Positions 21,021-32,020 of a DNA stretch of 64,000 nt are shown piece after piece (within the stretch, counting starts at the first letter, position 1; each line of letters opens with the position of its first letter). The notes under the pieces were generated by a model. The model saw nothing but the letters and a program-made list of their open reading frames with translations, was not told the origin of the DNA and made no database searches. The DNA comes from Venturia oleaginea (lineage: Eukaryota; Ascomycota; Dothideomycetes; Venturiales; Venturiaceae): assembly GCA_013176395.1 (NCBI GenBank), contig JABMLP010000030.1, positions 310,001 through 374,000 on the forward strand. The letters run 5' to 3'. The translations under genes and the position numbers were made by a program.

Positions 21021-21124
21021 CGAAAAATACGCAAATGACAATTTTAATGCATACCTTTGTTCATTATAAAGTCCTTCCTAAATTTCATTGCCGACCTTCA
21101 GAAAAGCTTACAACAATTAACATC

Positions 21125-21585
21125 ATGCCGCGGCAGTATGACACCAGCGAAATCAAAGGCCTTTGCCATTACTACACAATTCCAATCTGGCACACAATCT
21201 TATACTGGGCGCTCAGAACCCTTCTCTTCCTTTCCGTCTTCATCACGAGGCTTGCCTGCCCAATAGCTGCAATAACAATCCTTTCTGCAATCCAATCCAA
21301 TCCAATCTATTCTGGTAAGAAGTGGCGATTTTGACAGCAACGTACCAAGGAATCTTTAACCAATGCGTCTCCTTCGCTTGTTTAATCGCAATTGCCGAGT
21401 TTGTTTGGCGAGTAATGGCACTGCTTCGACGAGCGAGTTTCGTTGCTTTGATCGTTGATGTGGTGGAAGATTATATTTTGCTGGCTACTGAAGAACGAGC
21501 TGGTAGAGTCCAGCGGGCTAGAATAGACATAGACGCGTTTGCTCTTCTTATTGTGCTTTTCGACAAACGAGTAGTTGTACCTTGA
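21125..21585 (+). pseudogene. Probable paralogue of the 20647 gene, frame broken or intron unresolved
   Basis: ATG 21125 opens a frame with polar start (PRQYDTSEIKGLCHYY) and two hydrophobic stretches (ILYWALRTLLFLSVFITR, CPIAAITILSAIQS) that ends near 21334. From about 21330 a second frame carries VSFACLIAIAEFVWRVMALL and a soluble tail to TGA 21583. A GTAAGA at 21314 could be a donor, but no acceptor gives a convincing join, so either the intron end is unseen or there is a frameshift. The AEFVWRV segment matches AEYIWKI of the upstream copy, supporting tandem duplication. Confidence 0.45.
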
Positions 21586-22222
21586 TGATCTATCTAGATT
21601 TCATTTACTACTAAAATGAGGTCGTTAGTGTACGCCCACAAGAATATCTATCGTGACTTACTACTTTAAAACAGGCTTTAATGTTATTAAAATACCAATT
21701 ATTTATATAAAAGAATTTAGCAGCGCCTATTAGTTTCTCGTTACCCCTTAACTATACCCGGGCTCTTTACTTAAGGCTAATAATCGTATACTCGTACTGA
21801 GATTGTGTACCGCTCGAACCACGGCTTGCCACAGCTTCCACATGACAAAGCTAGCACACCATGCCAGAAGCATGCTGCCGACCCCTTGCCCAGCTGTAAA
21901 GACCCACCTCATTCTCTCTGCAAACCCGCATCAGCCTTATGCGAGTTTACCTGCACCTTGTTGCAGCCAGGTGAGGCCCTCCAACTACGCCTTATGCCAC
22001 AATGTGTGCACAAACGCAAGTGCCTGTAATGTGGTCAACAGCAGGTGATTCTACTCATCATCTCACCTCAGCGGAGGCCTAGATGCATTGACCCAGCTTA
22101 ATACATAAACTCTTTCAGGGCTGCTTCTGAACAGTCGATGTCTTCATCGGGGTAGTGAACAATAATTTGACTTGAAATGCCCAGGACATGAAATTTACCT
22201 GGTCGAAATTAAAGTAACACAA
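21586..22222. other. AT-rich tract and Cys/His-rich open frame, origin unclear
   Basis: 21640-21760 is AT-rich and transposon-relic-like. Between 21805 and 22029 two overlapping plus-strand frames are rich in Cys and His (CHSFHMTKLAHHAR; CKDPPHSLCKPASALCEF), a spacing faintly like NF-X1-type zinc fingers. No start, stop or splice context supports a live gene. Confidence 0.25.
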
Positions 22223-23665
22223 TCATTCCTCACCCATCTCCTTCATCCTAGCCTCAGCCCAAGCTCCAAGGGCACCGAAGTACCCCTCCGGATCGTCGCC
22301 GGGCCAATCTTGCAACGCAAACCAGAGCTGGCGAGCATCTTTACCAGCCACAATCGCGCGATAGTACTCGGGGGATTCTCTGAACAATTCCTACCAGAGA
22401 GCGTTAGTTATCGCTATGAGGTACGTCTGTAATACTTACAGTAGTGTAATCATACGCCTCTGACATTAATCTCACAAACTGCCCACCAGCCGCGCTTTCA
22501 GATACGGCGACAAGGGTAGGATCGCCGTTATAATCAACGGTGACGCCACAAGTTTTGACCCAGAAAGTCGGATCCGACAGCAGAGCGGGGAAGATGCTAC
22601 CAGCTTCCCAATCGAGCAATGAACAGATCGTGAGGGTTCTATCGTCCGGTCTTTGAATGGATATGTTGTGTATCCCGTAGCCGCTATACTCGAGGACGAG
22701 TCGGTATAAACAAGGCTCATTATCGCCTGATGGCAACATTGCGGGGATGAAGTCAAGCAACGATTTCTTTGCTGCGAAGGCGATGGGTCCAACGACTACA
22801 TTATTAGACGGCCAGCCAATCATGTCGCCCATGTTTCGAATCGTGGCCTCGATTTTTGAGGTGAACAAGTCTAGGCAGAATTTGCGTGTTGAGGAAACCT
22901 GGAGATCCCAGAACTCGGGCTTTTGCTCGAAATGACAGTCGAGGAACCAGGTTCTGGCAAGCTCGGAGGGTAAGGCATAATCGAACAGTGAGGCGCGTAT
23001 TCTCGCAGCATTTTTGAGGAGATGTGTCTGAAAGGTTCGTCAGAATAAAAACAATCTAGAGAAAAGTGGCATTGCATACTCGTTGAGTAGTAGACAGATC
23101 AGCGTAAAGATTCTCCTCTCCCACTTCTTTCTTGAATAGAAACAAAGTACGGCCCATAATATCGACAGGAACCTCAACCCTGGGTTCAGGACGTTGCTCC
23201 GCAACTCGATGATAAAGCAATGTAGATGTTTCTATGCCCAACTCATTGCGCAAGAAATAATAAACGGCAGCCTCGAATTTGACCTTTGGGACAACCTTGT
23301 GATAGGGTCGAGAGCAGTAGTTGGGCCGGTTGAAGTCCAATTTACTCAGACGTGCTATGATGTCTTGATGGTTCGAGAGCTTGACATGAATGCCCTGTGT
23401 TCAAGACCTCGGTGAGCATAGTCGAGTGAGTAGCCGGAATACCGCCATCTTCGAGAAAAACCTACGTAATCATTGGCACCATCATACAACATGGGTATAT
23501 CAACAACCTTGGTATCGAGCTTCTCCTTAAGCTCCTGGATGAGCAAATTGACATCCCATGTTCCTTCGAAAGGACTCCTCTCTTACGAACCAAAGTAAGT
23601 AGTTGTTTGCCATCGAACTCGCTGCCATCGGCCATGACGGGCCAAATATGGTGAAGGTAATCCAT
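22223..23665 (-). pseudogene. APH/choline-kinase-fold phosphotransferase-like gene, broken and lacking the catalytic motif
   Basis: Exons (minus strand) 23665-23466, 23394-23080, 23027-22440 and 22390-22223, with introns of 71, 52 and 49 bp. Family hallmarks of fungal APH-like proteins are present: WDVNLLIQELKEK, DYGIHVKLSNHQD across intron 1, ICSLLDWEAGSIFPALLSDP (metal-binding Asp in LDWE) and a C-terminal LWFALQDWPGDDPEGYFGAL. Two defects are seen. In the catalytic loop the expected HGD before YGIHN reads YSG, so the catalytic Asp is gone. In exon 1 the frame shifts by two bases at an AG repeat (about 23576-23585). Removing two bases would give 1269 nt, an exact 423 codons, which supports a small insertion rather than misannotated exons. 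Kinase activity is not expected; substrate of the family member is unknown. Confidence 0.7.
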
Positions 23666-24301
23666 TGGTTCTGGAAATATCTGAAAAGTCTTAAAATGAG
23701 GGGGTAGATTCAGAATAGAGCAACGTGGAAATGAATGGACAGAGAGGAAAAGATAGATATACATGGCCGACGAGCATATTTGCGGCAGCTTCCAAGCCCG
23801 ATTTGCTTCTGCATAGTCATGCTGCTTCGCGTCCCAGCAAGCAAGGGACTGCTGCATGCGGTCAGCAGAATGAGGTTGAGTGCAGTTCTGCAGAGGAAGG
23901 CGTTGCAGAGATGATTCGGCATCTTCCACTCTTGCACGTGCTAACGCACGTCCTTCAACTCGAAGTCATACTTGTTTTTGTCAAGAGTTCATCCCCCTCC
24001 GCTGGCAGAGTAGGGTGTACATTCGTATAGCATCTAAATCAGCGCTCGGATCCCAACCTCCGGATCCCAACCTACTTATTCCGAGTCTATTTACATCATG
24101 TAATGTTTACTGTTTGTCAATTTCTACGCGCCTATTTACGAAGTAATAATCCTCCAACTTCTCTATAACCCTTTTCCCGCTTTCCCCCTACTCCCCCTCT
24201 CTTTCCCTCTTCTCCCCCCTTCTTTCCCCTCCCTCCCCCTCTCTCTTCTTCTCTTGCTTTCCCTCCATGAGGAAACCCGTGTAATGGTATCGAAACAGGG
24301 T
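23666..24301. other. Intergenic tract with a 65-nt pure pyrimidine run
   Basis: No gene supported. Positions 24191-24255 contain only C and T. It lies just past the 3' end of the glucosyltransferase gene (minus strand), where its transcript would read as a pure purine run. A short duplicate of CGGATCCCAACCT is at about 24047-24072. Confidence 0.6.
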
Positions 24302-27300
24302 CTACAATTCATCTCTCGTATGCGTGCTCTCCGCACTCTTACCTTCCACAATACTCTCCACAATACTCTCCTTCGGCCTGCCCTCCGTACCCGCCTGTTC
24401 ATCACCCGTAGGCACCTTCTCACTCTGCTTCGTCCTCTTAGCCAACGCCGCAATCTCATTATCATACTCTGTCCATTCTGGAACCTGCCGTCTAGCTCTA
24501 TCTAATTTGGGCTCCTTAGTCTGCGGGTTGTTGCAAAGATCAATCGTCTTTGCATCTTTGAGCGACTCGTCAGAACACCATGTCTCACACCAGAGCCATT
24601 CTTGTGGAAGAGAGTGAATAGGCAACATCATCTGCATGTTGTTGGGCAGATCCTGATCCAGATTACTCAACGATGCAGGATCGGCGGAGAGTTGGTGGTA
24701 TTGTTGGCGCAGACGATCACCAGCGGCAATCTGACGGAAACGCTTGAGATCGACGACGTAGAGTGCAGATATGTGGTAAGGTAAGTCGCGAAGGAAGTTC
24801 TTCCAGTAACCTTGTTTCCAGAACCGGAAGCCTTCCATTTCGACACGGGAGTCACACATGGGTGTAAAGCCGTATGGCGCACCCTTGAGATCATGCGTGA
24901 CAAGCTCGTACATATCAGTTCGAACAATCTGATCCGCATCAACGAAAATGACCTTGTCGAGGTCAAGCGGGAACAGGACGTCAAGGAAGAGGATCTTGTA
25001 GCCCCAGATCTCACGCTGCTTCTCTTTCTGCGCACGGAGCCAATGTGGCCACTTGTAGGTCACCATCTCGTACTTGAAGCCATATTCTTTGGCAAGGGTT
25101 GGGAGGAAGGACTTGAAGGAGGAGGACAAGAACTGTTCAATAAACCAGAATTTCACAGTGTGCTTAGTGTGTCGCATAACGCTGACCATCATAATGTTCA
25201 GCATACGCTCATAAAGATGACCACTGGCGACAGAAAAGATATTGATGTCTGCTTGAGCAGATTGCACTACAATTAATTGTGTCAGCGTAGTGGTTGTAGC
25301 GGAATTGTCCATCAGTACTTACAGGCTTTATTCTTCTTGATGCCAGCCTTGTTCAAGAATCCATCAACAAAGTCGGCGCCCTTGGATGCAAGGTCGGAAG
25401 CTGAGTTCGATTTCGTCGAGCCGAGCACATCTTCGTCCTCCATACCGGGATTTCTCGAGAACCGCGGGTACAACGTGAGACCCTGGAAGCTCAACAGACA
25501 GACTTCACCAGTCTCGTCGCCAGGCGTGGGTTCGTAGCCTAAAGCTCCAGCACTGTCTAGCTTGAAAATTTTGGAGCTGAGACCAGGTTTAAGGGTAATG
25601 TTGTAGTAACCAGGATTGGCCTTGAATTGGAAGTAGCCAAGATTAGCCATCACGATGGTGTCGGCGAAATGAGGATCTTTGGCGGTCGAAAGAACAAGCT
25701 GCGCTCCTCGTGGTGGTTGGTCGCCCTTCGATTCGCGAGTATGGCCTTCAATCATGATATTCTCAAGCTCGTAGGTTGCATCCACATTGTCACCTGGCAG
25801 CAAAGAGCTGAGCTTGACGTTATCCAAGTCGTAGAGAGACTCTTTCTGAGCAACCAGCCAAGAAGGTGGGACGTCCATGGCAACGGTCAAAAGCGTATCC
25901 TTGGGAATACCTTCAAACTTAACGCCAAGCGCCGTAACTGCCCCATCGTCATCGAAGGACGGCTTGCCGCTGAGCGCATACCGATAGAACCTCTTCACCG
26001 GCAATTCCTGCAGGTTTTCTCTCGGGTTGAGGAACAACTTTAGTGATACACCCTCAAGTTTGGACAGCACGCGAAGAACAGGGCTCCATCGTTGCGCAAG
26101 CTCAGCGGCAGGATCAAGTACAGCGACGATATTGATCAATGCTGTCGTATTGTCACCCACTGTGATGGCGGTCTCGGAAGAACCCCATTCATAGTACAGC
26201 CGCGTGCGCAGAGGCGGTGGCAATTCGAAAATGCCTTCAGGCATATCGGAGATCGTAGAAACTGCAAGCACCGAGCAAAGTTTTGCTGCATCCAAGACTG
26301 TTTTGATCTTATCCTGGATTTCAAGCTCAGCCACAGCCTCGCTCGCTGGGGCAATGCGCCTTTTGAGCTCAAAGTCGTAAAGGGTGACAAAGTCATCTTT
26401 GGTAAAGGCCGAATCAGCTGGAATGGGTCCAATCTTTCGACCGTTTAAAATCAAGCCACTTTGGCCTTGCTCGAAACCAAAAGCCTGTGCGAGTTGTTCT
26501 GTCTCGACAGGCCAGAATTTAGAACCGTCGTGGGCGGCTTTGTCATATGGCGCTGCTAGCAATGCTTTGACGTCTCTATACACAGCTTGGATGGTTTCCA
26601 TCGACCATTTAGTTTCCTTTGGCCAAACTTGTACAATGCGTGGCGACTTGATCATTGGGCTGCCACTTTGAGCGACAAAGACGAGTTCAACATTGGGGTT
26701 CTCTCGGCGGAATTTGATGGAGTCCAAGATCATCTGCAGACCGACTTGGGTGTCAAAGTCACCGACCACAACAAGCTGCGCCCATCCGGCTTTGTCCGAG
26801 TCCTCATCGGCGAGAATAGTTGGCATGGTTTTCAGAATCTGCTCTTCTTCCCTTTTCAATACATTCACAAGATTCAGAAGTTTGATGTCCTTATCATTCT
26901 CAGGAATGACCAAAGGGTTTCGTCGAATTGAAGAACCTTCCAACCAGTAGGAAGGAATCCACATGTCCTGTGTAAGCGTCTCTTCGAATACGCCACGCTG
27001 AATCAATTGTAGATCTTGAGAGACTCTTTGAACCATATTCTGCAGCCAGTCATCGTCATTTTTGATTGGCACACCGTTCATAAAGACAGGCGGAGTAGAT
27101 CCAGTGGCACCCAAGCGAGTGAGATACTTCTTCGCTCCATCAACTTGAGTTGTAGAGTACTCAGATTTCAATAAGGCTTGAAATGACACTGCCTCACGGC
27201 CGGCCTTAAGCTTACGCTTCTCAATGACAGTCTTGAAAGTGGCTTCGTGTGGTGCTGCAGTCTTCTTTGCAGCCAGGGACTACGGAAAATTAGCAATGCA

Positions 27301-29081
27301 TAGATAAATGTATACAAATTACATACAGATTCGAGGTATTGCATAAGAGCACCAAGACCGTAAGTGTCAAGGATGTGGTAGACTACCTGCGCCTGTTTTG
27401 CAGCGCCCTCTGTAGAGGTGACAGGGACAAGTCCAAATCGGATCGGAATTCTTCTCTTTACAAAGTCCTGCACAGTTTCCGTCGCTCTGTGGACACTAGT
27501 AGAGTCGGAGAAGTCAATCGGGATGATGGCATTGTGAATATCCTTTCGGACACTGGGCAATTGTCCAGGATAGCCTCTTTGTAGTAGCTAGGGTTGGATC
27601 AGTGATTATGTTCATGATATTGAATGCGGTACTTACTGCGTAGATAGCGCTGGACCATCCATCGTAACGCTTATCCTTCTCGATATCGTTCATCCAGATG
27701 ATGACATTGCCGCCCTCAGTCTCATCTCGCCAGTCGTATCGCTGTATATCAACATCAGACTGTGCCTCGGCAATAGAGGGATGGGTAAGAAGCTTGATAG
27801 CCTCTTCCGATGTGATATCCATTTCCTGGAAACTTCCTAGAAGTGCTCGCTCACGTCTCATATGATCCAAGAGTGAGAACGCATCGACTTTTCGGGAATC
27901 AAACTGCACACCATTGATCCAAATAACGTTGTAGCCAGCTGGCAACAAGAGCGCACGGTTTTCTTGGTGCTCTTCAAGGAACGCCTCGGAGCTGTTTAGA
28001 CCTGCGATCACAGACGAGTATTTTGGGAAATCCTGCGTCAACTTCACGAGCGTGTCAAGAGGATCCTCGCTACCAAGGACGTATGCAGATGCCTTTAAAC
28101 CAAGCTCCGTGACTTCGGAGGATGTCAAAGGCTTCAAGTCTGCCACCTCTTCATCCACCGAATCAATACCAGCTGGCTTCGCTGGCTCCTTGTCTGCCTC
28201 TTTGCCTTCTTCAGCTTTTCTGTCGTCAATCACAATGTAATCTGTCCTCTTCAATGCCAACTCTGTTCCAAATCCACTCATTCCCAAAGGTTTTCGGTCG
28301 GATTTCGAGGACTTGTGTCGAACTCTGTAAGAGACGCGGCCATTCTTGGCAGCCTCGCTGATCAGAGCATGGAACTTCTTGAAGGCAGGACTCGAGATAT
28401 CGGCATATATGACAGCTGGGATCGTTGTCGTAGATCCGAGCAATCGATCGAACGGGAGAACAGGTTCGCCGCCTTCAATGCTACTCCTGTGTTAGAGAAA
28501 CACTATAATCAATCGCATCTTTAACGTCTTCACCTCAACCCTTTTATCGTCGCATCTGCCTTCTCGAACTGAGGAGAGCAGAACTGTCTTCCTGTGAAAG
28601 CCAGCCATGTCTCACAATCTTTTGCCTTGGACTTCTCGAGCATAGGCTGAATAGTCGTCTTGTAGTATTGATAATGCGCTTCTATCCTGGGCGCAGCATT
28701 GTGTATAGAAAGGGCCAATTCGAAGGAGGAGAGGGATTCGGGATCGGTGATAAGGTTGTCATACTTGAGCAATCGTACAAACTGCTCGTATAGCTCTTTG
28801 TCGGTCGAGGCGTCCTTAAAGTATCCATCTGAGATGCGGTCGAGGATTTTGTAGTATATATCAGGCTTTTCTTCTGCTGCGGTTTCTCTGTAGCTGGTCA
28901 GCCTATGGCCATCTTCTACAGACTTGTTTTCCTACAGTAATTCCACCAGATAAGGTGCCGAATTGAATGAGGCTTGTAGGCCAATATTTATCGACGGAGC
29001 TGCTCCAGCCATAGAGAAAAGACCGAGACTGCCGACCAGCAGCAGAATCTCAGCTGGTAGCAACCAGCTTGGAACCTTCAT
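24302..29081 (-). CDS. gpt1: UDP-glucose:glycoprotein glucosyltransferase (UGGT, GT24)
   Basis: ER-lumen folding sensor that transfers glucose from UDP-glucose to high-mannose N-glycans of misfolded glycoproteins, re-engaging calnexin. Six exons on the minus strand: 29081-28936, 28887-28534, 28486-27637, 27587-27327, 27279-25323 and 25266-24302, with introns of 48, 47, 49, 47 and 56 bp, giving 1510 residues, the usual UGGT length. It starts with a signal peptide ([20 protein letters not shown]…AGAAPS). The long N-terminal part is the thioredoxin-like/beta-sandwich folding-sensor region. The GT24 catalytic domain follows the last intron: [20 protein letters not shown], the metal/UDP-binding DADQ in [14 protein letters not shown] (about residue 1300), and [10 protein letters not shown]. 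The C-terminus is HTRDEL, an HDEL-class ER-retrieval signal. Everything is intact. Yeast Kre5 is a divergent relative; the conserved GT24 motifs argue for true UGGT. Confidence 0.96.
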
Positions 29082-29568
29082 CTTGGACCTGAGTATTCAA
29101 TGGGACAATGCTATCGTGGCAAAGACAACATGAAGCTGGAAGTTGTTCAATCGGCCGGTAAAGCGCTTGGTTTTAAAGATGCGACGTATGCAGAACGTCG
29201 GCTCGAGTATCTGTCACAACTACCCCTGCGCAGAGAATTGGATGGAGACGGCTTTTCTAAGCAAAGGGAGTTGAAGTCCTAGTCTACATCCATGTATTGG
29301 ACATCAATTGCAACATGCTAGAGTTGAACGTGTCCAAAACTGCGCGAGTCATGTCTCACCTGGCAGGGCTTGAAGCTTCGACGCGACTTTCCTACCTCCG
29401 TACCTTTCAACTTCACCTCACTCATTGATCTTTTTTTACTAACTGACGAGGGGGCTTTATGGGTTCCATATAGCTTCGATAGTGAATTACTTAGGCCATT
29501 TTTGACTTCTAACCGACGCTTTTTGGCATGCTGACATCAAGGAACAACCCCCTTAATTTATATCAGAT
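29082..29568. other. Intergenic region between the UGGT start and the ALDH 3' end
   Basis: Should contain the UGGT promoter (minus strand). I see no definite TATA box or unfolded-protein-response element. Confidence 0.35.
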
Positions 29569-30987
29569 TCACAACCGTGAAGCAGCAACATCATACCCCA
29601 CAACAGCCTTCACCTCCAAGAAATCATGAATACCCCAATCAGCAAACTCCCTCCCATTACCCGACTGCTTATACCCTCCAAACGGCGCAAAGGAATCCCA
29701 AGCCGTCGAAGTCATCCGGACCTGTCCAGCCCGAACACGTCGTGCAACACGAAGAGCATGATTGATGTCCTTAGACTCAATGCTAGCAGATAGCCCATAA
29801 ACAGTGTCATTTGCAATCGCCACCGCCTCATCCTCATTCTTATATGGTAGGATGGAGAGAACAGGTCCGAAGATTTCCTCGCGAGCGATTGTCATTTCGT
29901 TGTTGACGTTTCCGAAGATGGTGGGTTTGACGAAGAAGCCGCGCGAGATGCCGTCTGGACGACCTGTACCACCGGCGACCATTGTGGCGCCTTCTTTCAT
30001 ACCTAATTCGATTAAACCTTGGATCTTCTTGAACTGGGCCTCGCTGACTACAGGTCCGAGCATAGTCTTCTCACTAGTGGGGTCCCCAGTTATGTGCTTC
30101 GCGGCTGCAGCCTTTGCAATGGTAATGGCCTCGTCCATTCGATCGGCTGGAACGAGCATGCGAGTCGGAGCATTGCAAGATTGGCCGCTGTTGTTGAAGC
30201 AGGCGTAGACGCCACGTGAGACGGCAGCCTCGAAATCCGCGTCCTCGAGAATGATGTTAGGTGACTTGCCTCCCAATTCCTGGCTGACGCGCTTGACTGT
30301 CTCAGCAGCCGCCTTCGCAACAATGATACCAGCGCGAGTAGAACCGGTGAAACTCATCATATCCACACCCGGATGCTCAGCAATCGGCTGCCCAACAGAA
30401 GGCCCATCCCCATTGACCAGATTGAAAACCCCAGCAGGAACACCAGCCTCATGCATAACCTCAGCAAACAGAACCCCAGTAATCGGCGCAATTTCACTCG
30501 GCTTCAGAATCATACAACACCCCGCCGCAATCTGATTCAAAGGCCAATTCCAAGGCGTAATAAGTCCAACAACCCCAATAGCCTCTCTAATAATCCTTGA
30601 ACCCCCACGCTGCTCCTCAAACTCCATCTCTTCCAGCGCCTTCAATGTCGCCGCCAAATGTCCCAACCCAGCACCCACCTGCGCACTACGTGCAAGTCCA
30701 ATCGGTGCACCCATCTCAGCCGAACATGCTTGCGCGATATCCTCCACCCTCCTCTGATAAATCGCTAAAATTTTCTTGAGAAGCTCGACTCGCTCTGCTT
30801 TTGTTGTTTGTGAGAACGCTGGGAAGGCTGCGCGTGCCGCCGCGACGGCTTTATCGACGTCTGCTTTTGAACCGCCCGAGATTTTGGCGATGGCTTCTTC
30901 GGTCGCGGGATTGATTACGTCGCTTGTATTTGGTTTTTCTGGGTCGACCCAGGCGCCGTTGATGTAGAATTTGAGATATTCTTTCAT
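29569..30987 (-). CDS. NAD(P)-dependent aldehyde dehydrogenase with an internal eight-residue gap
   Basis: 472-residue single-exon ALDH-superfamily enzyme oxidising an aldehyde to its acid; the exact substrate is not readable. N-terminal FYINGAWVDPEKPNTSDVI and DVINPATEE, cofactor-site TPWNWPLNQ, ILKPSE, FTGSTRAG, catalytic Glu in QELGGKSPNIIL, nucleophile Cys in NNSGQSCNAP, and EEIFGPVLSILPY are all present. Between WPLNQIA and AGCCMILKPSE about eight residues found in relatives (the helix usually reading like CKVAPALA) are missing, an in-frame 24-base loss near 30525. This removes part of a Rossmann-fold helix and may impair the enzyme. The start at 30987 begins the conserved FYINGAW block after a CAA-rich leader; the frame stays open upstream to 31422 but that stretch is not conserved in character. 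A TTTTAAA-like element lies about 120 bases upstream. Confidence 0.9.
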   Translation of the reverse strand: MKEYLKFYINGAWVDPEKPNTSDVINPATEEAIAKISGGSKADVDKAVAAARAAFPAFSQTTKAERVELLKKILAIYQRRVEDIAQACSAEMGAPIGLARSAQVGAGLGHLAATLKALEEMEFEEQRGGSRIIREAIGVVGLITPWNWPLNQIAAGCCMILKPSEIAPITGVLFAEVMHEAGVPAGVFNLVNGDGPSVGQPIAEHPGVDMMSFTGSTRAGIIVAKAAAETVKRVSQELGGKSPNIILEDADFEAAVSRGVYACFNNSGQSCNAPTRMLVPADRMDEAITIAKAAAAKHITGDPTSEKTMLGPVVSEAQFKKIQGLIELGMKEGATMVAGGTGRPDGISRGFFVKPTIFGNVNNEMTIAREEIFGPVLSILPYKNEDEAVAIANDTVYGLSASIESKDINHALRVARRVRAGQVRMTSTAWDSFAPFGGYKQSGNGREFADWGIHDFLEVKAVVGYDVAASRL

Positions 30988-31534
30988 TTTTGGATGATGT
31001 TGCTGTTGTTGCGTTGAGTCAGGTTGTTGTTGCTTGGATGAAGTTGGGGAAGCTGTTTGAATCAGACGCGAAGTGGACGATGACGATAGTGCGGGGCAGC
31101 GTTTTAAAGGGGGACAGTAAGCAGACAGGTGTATAGTTACACTCAGCCGATAAGTATTCTTAGACGTGGTATGAGTATTCATGGACTCGATACAAGCTTT
31201 GAAATTCGGAATTTGCATTGGCATGATGATATAGGATAGACGAGTTTGTAAACAAAGGAAACGAAGGCTGGGATCGGGATCATCTATGGCTACGGTAGAT
31301 TGCGGCGTCACTAGGTATAACTCAGAACGGCGCATGCACCCCCACAGCAAAGTCAGGCTTATCACAAGTCCTTCCTCACTAGGCAGCATCATCTCATCAT
31401 CTTGGACTGTGTCTATTGCCAAATAACCTGTCAGCTCCTAGCAGCATTTTTCCTTCGCCTCGAATATTCTACAACGACCACCAACATTATCATTGCCATG
31501 ATTATTACTATTATTACCATGATCATCACCAACA

Positions 31535-31770
31535 TCATCTCTCAGTGTTGATAAAAGCGTATAAAGCGTATCTTCGCATCTCCGCATCTTCGATTCTTAT
31601 GAAGACGGTCACGAGCATACTCGGCAACATCAACATCACGCTCCAGTCCCTTAGATAATAGAATTCTATTGTCCCAGGTGCTAGAGCGCAATGTTACCGA
31701 GAGGCTGATAGCCCTCTTCCTAAGAATCAAATATACGCTATATAGCCTCTTTGTCAACACTGAGAGATGA
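31535..31770. repeat. 236-bp imperfect palindrome with 17-bp perfect ends
   Basis: The ends TCATCTCTCAGTGTTGA (from 31535) and its exact reverse complement (to 31770) are perfect inverted repeats. Inward, further segments pair: GCGTAT blocks, GATTCTTATGAAG with CTTCCTAAGAATC, CTCGGCAACAT with the complementary ATGTTACCGAG, and GCGCTC/GAGCGC-like blocks. The centre is AATAGAATTCTATT. Both arms are therefore copies of one sequence facing each other, with small insertions in the left arm. CAGTGTTGA recalls hAT/mariner-type termini, but no direct target duplication is visible: the flanks themselves are part of the palindrome. Candidate foldback element or long hairpin RNA source. Confidence 0.8.
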
Positions 31771-32020
31771 AGATCAAGATGAACATGGTGTTGATAGTTC
31801 AGGCTTCGTGAGCGACTGGCATACCTGGATTAGGGTTGCATGGGCGCTTAGACGCATCCTGCGCCCCGTCTCTGCAGGTGGATTAAAGAGGAACCCACCC
31901 CGAGATACTTTTCTTAGCTTGTGAAGTCAGCCTCGTTAGTTGGTCGCAAAAAGAATCGGAAATGTTGATCCTTTGCTTTTACCATCATGCACACTTAGCG
32001 GCCAAAAAATACTATTCTAT
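31771..32020. other. Short intergenic tract
   Basis: Nothing supported. The preceding 31460-31534 is a low-complexity CATTAT/CCATGATT-type stretch. Confidence 0.4.

Noticed and set aside
21805..22029. NF-X1-type zinc-finger gene
   Set aside because: Cys/His spacing is only suggestive and frames are broken; kept as an unexplained tract, not called.
24163..24465. Arg-rich frame on the minus strand ([17 protein letters not shown]…)
   Set aside because: It is the antisense-frame shadow of the UGGT C-terminus plus the purine-rich tract; no independent support.
31016..31422. Upstream in-frame extension of the aldehyde dehydrogenase with an ATG at 31422
   Set aside because: The frame is open but the sequence is Ser/Gln low complexity and leader-like; conserved ALDH sequence begins at the ATG at 30987. 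A targeting sequence cannot be fully excluded.
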